Source: DASQHY01 sp035602605 (lineage in GTDB: Bacteria > Acidobacteriota > Terriglobia > Acidiferrales > UBA7541). Taken from it: 64,000 nucleotides of DNA. Positions 42,808-50,710 of the stretch are shown here, piece after piece. Every line of letters begins with the position of its first letter. Within the stretch, counting starts at the first letter, position 1. The translations under genes and the position numbers were made by a program. The DNA lies in the NCBI GenBank assembly GCA_035602605.1, contig DATNLZ010000008.1:1-64000 (forward strand), in the 5' to 3' direction. The notes beneath the pieces were generated by a model, which saw only the letters and a program-made list of their open reading frames with translations, ran no database searches and was not told where the DNA came from.

Positions 42808-43830
42808 GTGGCGAAGTTTTCTGCATCAGGTATTGTTTTGGTTGCTGCACTGGGTGTGCAGGCCCATGCACAAGACCATGTCCCTCTTAGACTGGTCCAA
42901 ACCATCCCCATGCCCAACGTCAAAGGCCGTATCGATCACATGGATGCGGACGTCAAGGGCAAACGGCTGTTCGTGTCCGGACTCGAAAATGGCTCGATAG
43001 AAGTTGTGGACCTAGGGGCTGGTAAATGGATCAAAAGCATCAGAGGATTCCAAAAACCTCAGGGCGTTGCCTACGTTCCGGCCCTCGGCAAACTGTTTGT
43101 AGCCAGCGGAGATGACGGAATGCTCCGCGTCTACGGTAGTGACAGCCTCGAATTGCTTGATTCCATCAAGCTGGATTTGGGTCCCAACCGTGTTACCTAC
43201 GATCCGCACAAAAAACTGCTGTATGTGGGTTACGGTGGGAAAGATGCCGGTAAGGACTATGGCCAAGTCGGGATTATTGATGCCCAAACAGACAGACATG
43301 TCGCCGACATTCAGGTTACCGCACGCCCGGCTGAGCTCTTGCTGAACAAGTCTGGCCAAACCTTATTCGTTTTTGTTTCCATTGCCAGCCAGGTTCAGGT
43401 CGTCGATACCCAGTCGCGCCGGATCGTTGCCACTTGGACCGTCAGCAGCCAGCGCAACGGCGACGGTGCATTGGATGAAGCTACACACAGGCTATTGATG
43501 GGCACGCGCACGCCTCCACAGATGATTGCTATGGATTCCAGGTCCGGAAAGGAAGTAGCCCATCTCCCTACTGTTGATGGAATGGACGGCGTCTATTTTG
43601 ATGCCACGCAGCGGCGCGTCTACATTTCTGGTGGCCGCGACGTAGGTGTGGGATATGTGTTTGTTTATCAGCAGAAAGACCGAGACCGCTACGAGAATAT
43701 TGCAAAAATCCCGACAAGGCCGGGTGCTGGTACATCGTTTTGGTCCCCCGAATTGCATCGCTATTATGTTGCAGCACCAGCCCATGAGGATGAGGAAGCC
43801 GCGATTTTAGTGTTTGAGCCACAGCCGTAG
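42808..43830 (+). CDS. Secreted YncE/YVTN-like beta-propeller protein
   Basis: 340 residues from GTG 42808 behind AAGGAGGAGATTCT. Signal peptide ASGIVLVAALGVQAHA. Propeller blades have the YVTN pattern: RLFVSGLENGSIEVVDLGAG, KLFVASGDDGMLRVYGSDSL, LLYVGYGGKDAG, VGIIDAQTDRHVADIQV, RRVYISGGRD. Such proteins bind unknown ligands in the periplasm. It is probably the last gene of the DUF1259-MFS unit. A dead MmpA/MmpB cassette lies just downstream on the opposite strand. Confidence 0.82.
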   Translation: MAKFSASGIVLVAALGVQAHAQDHVPLRLVQTIPMPNVKGRIDHMDADVKGKRLFVSGLENGSIEVVDLGAGKWIKSIRGFQKPQGVAYVPALGKLFVASGDDGMLRVYGSDSLELLDSIKLDLGPNRVTYDPHKKLLYVGYGGKDAGKDYGQVGIIDAQTDRHVADIQVTARPAELLLNKSGQTLFVFVSIASQVQVVDTQSRRIVATWTVSSQRNGDGALDEATHRLLMGTRTPPQMIAMDSRSGKEVAHLPTVDGMDGVYFDATQRRVYISGGRDVGVGYVFVYQQKDRDRYENIAKIPTRPGAGTSFWSPELHRYYVAAPAHEDEEAAILVFEPQP

Positions 43831-43834
43831 GCCT

Positions 43835-43954
43835 TCAACGTGGACCGGCCTTGAGGAAAAAACGCTCTTCACGAGTGGCCAGATTGGGAATGAGATCGTC
43901 CTGTTCCTCGGGAGTGAGAGGAGAGTTGACATCGGAAATAGGCTCGTGCGGCAT
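43835..43954 (-). pseudogene. Mobile mystery protein B (Fic family) N-terminal fragment
   Basis: ATG 43954 starts MPHEPISDVNSPLTPEEQDD, then LIPNLATREER, matching the opening of mobile mystery protein B, a Fic-domain protein ('..TPL...E...LIP.L.TR.EL'). After 33 residues homology is lost and the frame ends in a stop. The Fic catalytic motif (HPFxxGNG) is not present nearby. It follows the MmpA remnant on the same strand, preserving the known MmpA-MmpB order. Confidence 0.5.
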
Positions 43955-43959
43955 GTTCG

Positions 43960-44155
43960 TTTTTTAAACGCGAACCGGTCTTGGGCACGATGGCATTCAC
44001 GAGTTCGCAATCCATCGCTTCGACAGAGTTCTGTAGAGTTTGCAAGGTGACCCGGTCTGTGGCCTCGGACTTCTCGAACGACCCTACCGTTTGTGGAGAT
44101 TTGTGCACGTTACAGTCAATTTCACGTAGGCTGACGCCCAGGGCTTCGCCGTTCT
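43960..44155 (-). pseudogene. Mobile mystery protein A (HTH antitoxin-like) remnant
   Basis: The minus frame reads LGVSLREIDCNVHKSPQTVG, then EKSEATDRVTLQTLQNSVEA and MDCELVNAIVPKTGS. This is the helix-turn-helix core and the hallmark '..TLQ.L...AEAMDCELVYA.VP' end of mobile mystery protein A. The helix-turn-helix itself looks degenerate (HKSPQTV in place of a normal SQ..V), and there is no start codon. With the fragment downstream it forms a decayed MmpA/MmpB toxin-antitoxin-like pair. Confidence 0.5.
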
Positions 44156-44278
44156 AAACTTCAAAATAAAAAACATAAATTTCACATATTGAAATTACCA
44201 ATGGTTAGCCTGAATTGATTTGCATTCTTGAAACATCAGCGTTACAAGCTTTATTCAGAGATTCCGAGAGGGCCTAAG

Positions 44279-47200
44279 ATGAAACGTAAAGACGCTTTTG
44301 CGTTTATAACGTCCCTGGCGATCGGCTTGCTTCTTGGTTGCGCTGCGTATGCACAAATAAAGTCAGGAACGATTATTGGAAAGGTTACCGACCCCAGCGG
44401 AAGTGCCATTGCTGGGGCATTGGTGTCGGTCATAAATCAGGATACCAATGTCGCAACAGCCACGAATACCGACGAGACCGGGGACTTTACCGTCCCTTAT
44501 CTTCCGCCAGGAACCTACACCGCGAACGTGGAGAAGCCCGGATCAGGCTTCGCCAAATACAGCACAAAAGGCGTGTCCGTAGCCACGGCACAGACGGTCA
44601 AGATTGAAGTCACTTTGAAGATCGGACCGACAGAGCAGATTGTGTCCGTTTCCGCCGATGCGGTTGCGCTGCAAACCAGTAATGCGACGGTTCAGAGCAT
44701 CGTCAGTGAGCGGGCCATCGAGGCACTTCCCAATATTGCCCACAACGCTTTCGCGTACGCCGCGCTGCAGCCTGGGGTCGTCCCGCGCGGGCTGTTCAAT
44801 GACACCCAGACCACCAGCTCGTTCGGGATCGGCATTGATGGCCGGCGTCAGGCTTCCGCTGTCGGGATTAATGGCGGCGCCGCTTTTTCTAATGACGTTA
44901 TTCTCGACGGTGTCAGCATACAGGGATCGGCTTGGAACGAATCGGCGGTGCTGCCGAATCAGGACGCTCTGCAAGAGGTAAGGACGATCACCAATAACTA
45001 TTCGGCAGAATATGGCCGAGCGCAGGGGGCCGTAATCTTCACGACGAAGAGCGGCGGCGACAACTATCACGGTGCAGCTCATTACCGGCTCCGCAATGAA
45101 GCACTCAATGGAAATTCCTTTTTTAATAACGCCAAGAACATTACCCGGGGCCCCTTTAAATCGAACACCTTTGGCGGTAGTTTCGGTGGCCGGATCATCC
45201 GAGACAAGGCTTTCTTCTTTGTCAGCTATGAGGGACTTCGCTTCCACCGCGGCTATGATTATCTGTTGACCGTCCCGACCGACGCGGAAAGGGTGGGAGA
45301 CTTTAGCAAAACCTTTGCGAATATATATGATCCCTTCCGTGCGACTAAGCTCCCGGGCAACAGCTACTATACGCGCTCGAAGCTTTCTAGCGACCTTAGA
45401 ACGGTGCCAGGCCTGGTACTGAATCCATTCGGCTTGGCGCTTCTCAACGCATATCCACATCCGAATCGCTCACCGGAAAATGTTGTTTTTAACCGCAACA
45501 ATTTTTTCTTACGGGGCAATCAGGCATTCACCAAGAACGTCGTAAATTCTCGAGTAGATTATCATCTCGGGAAAAGACAATATTTTTATGGCACCTACGG
45601 CCTGCAAAAGGGCAATATCCGGACCCCACGCTCGTGGGGCGCGGACAACCAGTTCTACAGCCAGAAAGAATTTGTCGGCAACCAGCAGCCAGACAACAAT
45701 TATTACTTTGCCGTCGGTGATACGGTTGTACTCTCACCGAGGCTCGTCCTTGACGTACGTGCGGGCGTCAACCGCATTCAAGCCGACAATGAGGCGGACG
45801 TTTTTCCGAGCTTCAACTATGACCAATTCGGAATCCCCAAAGAAATTCAAGCGCTGAATGCCATCCCTGGCGCGCCGCTTGAGTTCAACCCGCCCGGCAA
45901 CGTTAGTGGGCTCAATTTTGCTGCCTCTTTGCACAAACGCGAGCGTCAGACCAACACGGATCTCAATGGAAGCATGACTTGGACGCGCGGACGCTGGAAT
46001 CACAAGGTCGGCGGAAATTATCGCGTGTTGCTCTCCAATTATATTGACGTCGACAACTCGGTTACGATTCAGACCTCGCCTGACTTTACGCGACAGACCA
46101 TCAATGCCGATGGCACCACCAACGGCCTTCCGACGCTGGCGGAGCAAGATAGAGGTCTGAGCATGGCCTCCATTCTGCTCGGCGCGGGGAACTTGAATGT
46201 GACCGGCAGGTTTGCTATCCGATTGGCCCTGGCGCAGAAGTATTATGCGCTTTACAGCCAGAACGACTGGCGGGTCACGGATCGGCTGACGTTTAATTTG
46301 GGGTTACGATGGGACGTCCAGCCTGGCCCGACCGAACGTTTCAATCGCATCACTTCGATTGATCTGAATTCGAAAGAACCATTTATGGGGACTCCGGGTG
46401 CCATCGTTTTCCCCGGCAATACCCGCAGCAGTCGGCACCTCTGGCAAACCGAATACCACAATTTCGGTCCGCGCCTCGGCGCAGCATTGCAAGTTAGACG
46501 CTCGCTCGTGGTTCGCGGCGGCTACGGCGTTACCTATGTGCCTTCCAACACCGGTTTCAATGACGGGCCGGGATTCTACGGCGGTACGCCCTTCGGCATT
46601 TCGGCCGTCGGTCTGCCTTACGGCACCACGCCTGCCGGGGTGCCGGTGGGGGCATTCAACAGCCCGGCCGTCAACCAAATTGTGGGGCCGATCGGCCCGA
46701 ATCCACTCGACCCGCGCATTTATGGCGGCGAGCGTCGCTTCCCTTATGACTACAAAAACGGTTATGTCCAGCAGTGGAATTTCTTCTTGGAACAGAAGCT
46801 CGGACCTGACTGGATCGTGTCCGCCGGTTACATCGGCTCTCACGGCGGTCACTTGCAAGTAGCTTACGTCCCGATAAACAGTCCGCAGTTGATTGATCCG
46901 CAGCTGCTGGATTCGTGGCGGAACACTTACGTCGGGTCAAACGGCACGACGAACCCATCCACGCAACAAGTTTGCAGTCCTTTTCAAACCTTGCAAACGT
47001 GCGTATCTAACCCCAATGGCACATTCAAGTCAGCGACCGGGCCGCTTGTTCCCTATGGCTTCGGTAACATTAGAAGTCGCAGCATTCAGCGTCTGGATGC
47101 TAACTTCCCCTACCCCCTCGAAGGGGATAACATTCATCTCTCGGTGGGGAGCTCGGATTACCACGCCCTGCAGCTGCAGGTTACCCGGCAATTTGCTGGC

Positions 47201-48067
47201 GGCCTGCAACTAAGTGGTCATTATACGTTTTCGAAGCTGATGGCCATGTCTCGTTATAACGCGCAGACCAACCAGGGTTATTCCGACGGTGGTGCGAACA
47301 ATTACTTTCCATACCTTCGGCCTGAGAGCTACAACCTTAATCGCCAAATTACCACCAATGACGTACCGCACCGCGTGGCCGTTAACTGGGTCTATGAACT
47401 GCCACTGGGTTCGGGAAAACACGTTGATCCGCATCAGGCCGTGCTGAATGCGTTCGTAGGCGGCTGGGGCTTGGCCGGGTCATTCACGGCTCAGAGTGGA
47501 TTTGTTGCTCCACTGTCGAATGGCGGCACAAATTCAATCAATACTCTGCCGGATCGCGATCCCTTGTTTCCGCTGGAGGTTCCCCAGGAGTTGCAGCGCT
47601 GGTATGACGGCAAGACTACGATAATCTTGCCGAGTGGACGCCTAGTTACGCCTTGTAACGGATGCTTTTTGAAATACAACATCGACGCTTTCAAGGGTCG
47701 GACCGTAACCACGCCGAATGGAAAGACGGTTGCGGACATACTCTGGTACGGTACTGCAGCCCCGAGCTACGGCGGCATTCGCAGCAGCTCCATATGGAAT
47801 GTGAATATATCGCTCGAAAAATCATTCAAGATGCGCGAGAGGTATTCCCTCAATTTCTCCGCTCAGGCCACGAATCTGTTCAACCACACTCAATTCAAGC
47901 CGGGAATTAACACCTCGTTCGGTCCCACGGTGGTGACCGCCGATCCAACCTTGGGTCTGAAGGTCGGTCAATTGCAGCAGCCTGCCGGTGACAATACATT
48001 CGGAACCTACAGACAAAACGCGTACGACGCGCGGCAACTTGAACTGGTCATGCAGTTTAGATTCTGA
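44279..48067 (+). CDS. TonB-dependent outer-membrane receptor, Oar-like, with carboxypeptidase-regulatory-like domain
   Basis: About 1262 residues from ATG 44279 (GAGAGGGCCTAAG before it; earlier in-frame starts would not give a signal peptide). Signal peptide FAFITSLAIGLLLGCAAYAQ. Regulatory-like domain at about 27-110 (GTIIGKVTDPSGSAIAGALV, VPYLPPGTYTANVEKPGSGF). Plug at about 120-280 (NDVILDGVSIQGS, NNYSAEYGRAQGAVIFTTKS). Barrel with GGSFGGRIIRDKAFFFVSYE, RWDVQPGPTERF and LNFSAQATNLFNHTQF, ending VMQFRF. It stands next to the leftward mannose-type cluster but in opposite orientation (convergent), so any functional link is uncertain. The upstream 100 bp are very AT-rich and probably hold the promoter. 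Confidence 0.9.
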   Translation: MKRKDAFAFITSLAIGLLLGCAAYAQIKSGTIIGKVTDPSGSAIAGALVSVINQDTNVATATNTDETGDFTVPYLPPGTYTANVEKPGSGFAKYSTKGVSVATAQTVKIEVTLKIGPTEQIVSVSADAVALQTSNATVQSIVSERAIEALPNIAHNAFAYAALQPGVVPRGLFNDTQTTSSFGIGIDGRRQASAVGINGGAAFSNDVILDGVSIQGSAWNESAVLPNQDALQEVRTITNNYSAEYGRAQGAVIFTTKSGGDNYHGAAHYRLRNEALNGNSFFNNAKNITRGPFKSNTFGGSFGGRIIRDKAFFFVSYEGLRFHRGYDYLLTVPTDAERVGDFSKTFANIYDPFRATKLPGNSYYTRSKLSSDLRTVPGLVLNPFGLALLNAYPHPNRSPENVVFNRNNFFLRGNQAFTKNVVNSRVDYHLGKRQYFYGTYGLQKGNIRTPRSWGADNQFYSQKEFVGNQQPDNNYYFAVGDTVVLSPRLVLDVRAGVNRIQADNEADVFPSFNYDQFGIPKEIQALNAIPGAPLEFNPPGNVSGLNFAASLHKRERQTNTDLNGSMTWTRGRWNHKVGGNYRVLLSNYIDVDNSVTIQTSPDFTRQTINADGTTNGLPTLAEQDRGLSMASILLGAGNLNVTGRFAIRLALAQKYYALYSQNDWRVTDRLTFNLGLRWDVQPGPTERFNRITSIDLNSKEPFMGTPGAIVFPGNTRSSRHLWQTEYHNFGPRLGAALQVRRSLVVRGGYGVTYVPSNTGFNDGPGFYGGTPFGISAVGLPYGTTPAGVPVGAFNSPAVNQIVGPIGPNPLDPRIYGGERRFPYDYKNGYVQQWNFFLEQKLGPDWIVSAGYIGSHGGHLQVAYVPINSPQLIDPQLLDSWRNTYVGSNGTTNPSTQQVCSPFQTLQTCVSNPNGTFKSATGPLVPYGFGNIRSRSIQRLDANFPYPLEGDNIHLSVGSSDYHALQLQVTRQFAGGLQLSGHYTFSKLMAMSRYNAQTNQGYSDGGANNYFPYLRPESYNLNRQITTNDVPHRVAVNWVYELPLGSGKHVDPHQAVLNAFVGGWGLAGSFTAQSGFVAPLSNGGTNSINTLPDRDPLFPLEVPQELQRWYDGKTTIILPSGRLVTPCNGCFLKYNIDAFKGRTVTTPNGKTVADILWYGTAAPSYGGIRSSSIWNVNISLEKSFKMRERYSLNFSAQATNLFNHTQFKPGINTSFGPTVVTADPTLGLKVGQLQQPAGDNTFGTYRQNAYDARQLELVMQFRF

Positions 48068-48122
48068 AGCTTGTCGCCGTGGAAGGCCTTGGAGTTGACC
48101 AGAAGCTCAGCCGGGAGGCGGC

Positions 48123-49217
48123 TCATCCTTCTTGATTCACCATCTGGATGAGAGCTTGAATATATCCAAAACAATATGCAAACGCCTGCCTTCCATCGTC
48201 GTCACCGGCGATCTTCGGGACGTGATCGGGCATCAGCATTCCGTCGTAACCGATTTCTTTGTACGTTTGTATGGCCCGGATAAAGTTGACGTCCCCATTG
48301 TCCGGAAAAGTTTCCTGAAACTTCAGAAAGCCGCCCTTAATATTTCTGAAGTGCACATTGAAAATTCTTCCGCGTGATCCAAAATATCGGATCGCGTCGA
48401 AAATCTCTTCCTTCGGTTTCTTCAGGCTTTCGGAAATTGTTCCTTGGCAAAAATTCAGTCCATGATTCGCGCTCGGGCTCAGCTCGACAAACCGTTTCAG
48501 TCCTTTGACGTCACCAAGCACCTGGTGCACGCCGCGGAATCCCTGCGGCTCGGGCATAGCTGGATCGTGGGGATGGCACGCTAGCCGAATCTTGTACTCG
48601 TCCGCTACGGGCATGACCCGCTTCACGAAATACTCGATGCGCTCCCAGGACTGCTCCGCAGTCACTGCTCCAGCCTCGGTCAGTTTGTCCCTACCGTCGG
48701 TTCTCTCATAATCAAACGTAGAGTATGCGGCTCCGCCTCTTCCCGGTGTTGGTTCGGTCCGCACCACACCGAGGATCGACAGGTTGTACGTCAACATGGG
48801 GAAGCCGGCCCTCGAAGCATTGCGAACCCTCTCGCAGATGCCGTCGATCTCCTGATCTCGCTTGGGACTATTACCCAACATGACGTTCGGAATTTCCGAT
48901 TTCGCAATAGTGGTCGGTTGAAGCAATCGAAGGGCAGCGGCCTGCAATCCGAACGATTCGATTCGTTCACGTTTGCGGGACAGCGCATCCACCGACCAGT
49001 CTTCGCCATTTGATAGGGAAGGAGACAGTGCACAGATATGGTTCACTCCCAAAGCGGCCATCACTTTCAGGATGTTGACGCTATCTCCATGCTGGGTTCC
49101 CAGTTTGAGGTTGGCTTTCTTAGCCGGGGCCTTTGCGGGCCATTTCGCTGTGGTATCCGATATGCTGGTTGCCACCGCGCCAGCAGCTGCAAGCTCAAAA
49201 AAATCTCGACGTCTCAT
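48123..49217 (-). CDS. Tat-exported mannonate dehydratase (UxuA)-like protein
   Basis: 364 residues. The leader MRRRDFFELAAAGAVATSIS is twin-arginine-like. The body is a TIM barrel with UxuA landmarks: KIRLACHPHDPAMPEPQG (metal His), GLNFCQGTISE (metal Cys), RIFNVHFRNIKG (metal His) and GYDGMLMPDHVPKI (Asp/His). UxuA dehydrates D-mannonate to 2-keto-3-deoxygluconate in the cytosol; export is unusual, so the physiological substrate may differ. It is last in the leftward cluster lectin - GH92 - YVTN - UxuA-like. Family confidence is good, substrate confidence is low. Confidence 0.7.
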   Translation of the reverse strand: MRRRDFFELAAAGAVATSISDTTAKWPAKAPAKKANLKLGTQHGDSVNILKVMAALGVNHICALSPSLSNGEDWSVDALSRKRERIESFGLQAAALRLLQPTTIAKSEIPNVMLGNSPKRDQEIDGICERVRNASRAGFPMLTYNLSILGVVRTEPTPGRGGAAYSTFDYERTDGRDKLTEAGAVTAEQSWERIEYFVKRVMPVADEYKIRLACHPHDPAMPEPQGFRGVHQVLGDVKGLKRFVELSPSANHGLNFCQGTISESLKKPKEEIFDAIRYFGSRGRIFNVHFRNIKGGFLKFQETFPDNGDVNFIRAIQTYKEIGYDGMLMPDHVPKIAGDDDGRQAFAYCFGYIQALIQMVNQEG

Positions 49218-49389
49218 GCGCGAAGTTTATCAGGTTGTGGCTAGCCAACACTATGAGCAGCCCCCGGAAGCCCGGAAGGCGTTCGATTGTCCGGCCTTGC
49301 CGGCTTTGGCTATTTCGATTTGCGTGGAGAGCCCTGAACGGAACGAAAGAGGACTGTTCCTGGGAGCGTTGTTAAATTGGGGTACTGCA

Positions 49390-50502
49390 CTAATTCCGGA
49401 GCGCCCAGGCGAGACCGTCTGGCTGCTTGCCAACCGCGAGTTTCCCGGTCATTTCCAAAGACTTTACATCAATCACCGCAACGTAATCATCGGGCGTACA
49501 GGCAACATACGCGAGCAATCCATCAGGCTGTATCAGGATGCCCGCGGCACCGCGCCCAATCTTTACGCGCTTCACATTTTTGCGAGTGGCGGCATCGATT
49601 ACCGTCAGGTCCGGACCGCTCAATGTAGAAACAAACACCAGTTTTCCATCCGGAGTGAATTTCAATCGGTTCGCGCCCCTGAGGTTGGCATCGAGTGTCT
49701 GAACCACCTTCTTGCTCGCCACGTCGATGATCGAAATGGTCCCGTCTTGAGCGTTCGCTACCCAGATCTCCTTACCGTCGGGAGAAACATCAAAGCCCTC
49801 CGCGCCCTTGCCCACAGGGATCACCGTCTCGGTCCAATTGGTCCGAGGAGGGCCCATTGGACCTGCACCCATCGGAGCACCGCCAACAGGACCTCGCGGG
49901 TCATTCGGCATTCCGGTTCCCCCGGGTTGAGGTGGCGGTTCACTCGGACCGCGCCCGGAACCACGTCCAGGCCCGTTGCTTTTTTCAATGAGAGTCATGG
50001 TCGCGGAACTGACATTCGAGGTGACCATCCGATTCAGGTCGGGAAAGACGTAAATCATATGTGTTCTGTCCTGACCGGTGCCAAGAATCCAGTCGATCGT
50101 CTTGGTCGCAGGATCGTAGCTGCCGATCACTTTGGATCCTTCAGCAGTGAACCAGAGTTTCCCTCCAACAAAGGTAAGGCCATGAGGGCCGCGCACCGGG
50201 CCGAGATCGATCACCGGCAATGCTTTTTGATTCACCAGATCAATGACGGTAATCGTGTTGTACGATCCGCCGCCGTAGTTGGAAATGTAAGCGAATTTTC
50301 CATCTGCGGAAGCAATGACCTCGTGCGGATCTGGTCCCGACCGAACCTGACCCACAATAGTAAGCGTTGCGGGATTAACGATGAACAAGGCCTGATCGGT
50401 CTTGGCGAGCACCAGCAGCGCAGCTGGCGGCGTCTCTCGGGCGTTCAGCAGTGCCGCGCCGCTGCAAAAAAGAACCAGGGCAAGAAATCGTCTGATGGTC
50501 AT
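49390..50502 (-). CDS. Secreted YVTN beta-propeller protein
   Basis: About 370 residues; ATG 50502 (MTIRRFLALVLFCSGAALLN) gives the better signal peptide, ATG 50520 is an alternative. Blades carry the YVTN pattern: GKFAYISNYGGGSYNTITVI, KEIWVANAQDGTISIIDVAS, KLVFVSTLSGPDLTVIDAAT, LLAYVACTPDDYVAVIDVKS. A Pro/Gly-rich loop (GPGRGSGRGPSEPPPQPGG and onwards) interrupts the propeller around residues 180-225. Ligand unknown. It lies between GH92 and the UxuA-like gene on the same strand with gaps of 208 and 172 bp. Confidence 0.82.
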   Translation of the reverse strand: MTIRRFLALVLFCSGAALLNARETPPAALLVLAKTDQALFIVNPATLTIVGQVRSGPDPHEVIASADGKFAYISNYGGGSYNTITVIDLVNQKALPVIDLGPVRGPHGLTFVGGKLWFTAEGSKVIGSYDPATKTIDWILGTGQDRTHMIYVFPDLNRMVTSNVSSATMTLIEKSNGPGRGSGRGPSEPPPQPGGTGMPNDPRGPVGGAPMGAGPMGPPRTNWTETVIPVGKGAEGFDVSPDGKEIWVANAQDGTISIIDVASKKVVQTLDANLRGANRLKFTPDGKLVFVSTLSGPDLTVIDAATRKNVKRVKIGRGAAGILIQPDGLLAYVACTPDDYVAVIDVKSLEMTGKLAVGKQPDGLAWALRN

Positions 50503-50710
50503 ATCGTTCGCGCCTTTCATCGTGGCCGGGCACTGCAGTCGGTTTTTGATTCTACGGTCACGCAGAGTTTTGGCGACGACAAGCTATCCGGACCATGAAG
50601 GGGCTGATGAAATCATGGTTTCACCCGTTTTTAGTCAAAAACGTTTATGTCTCGGGGCTTGCGTCTCGAGTGCCCCTACATTCCCAGGATTCTGCTGTCG
50701 CTGCGAGACT

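Noticed and set aside
48973..50598. A 541-codon open frame on the plus strand across the UxuA-like and YVTN genes
   Set aside because: It is antisense to two well-supported genes with clear domains; its product is basic and shows no fold or motif. It is a composition artefact of GC-rich coding DNA.
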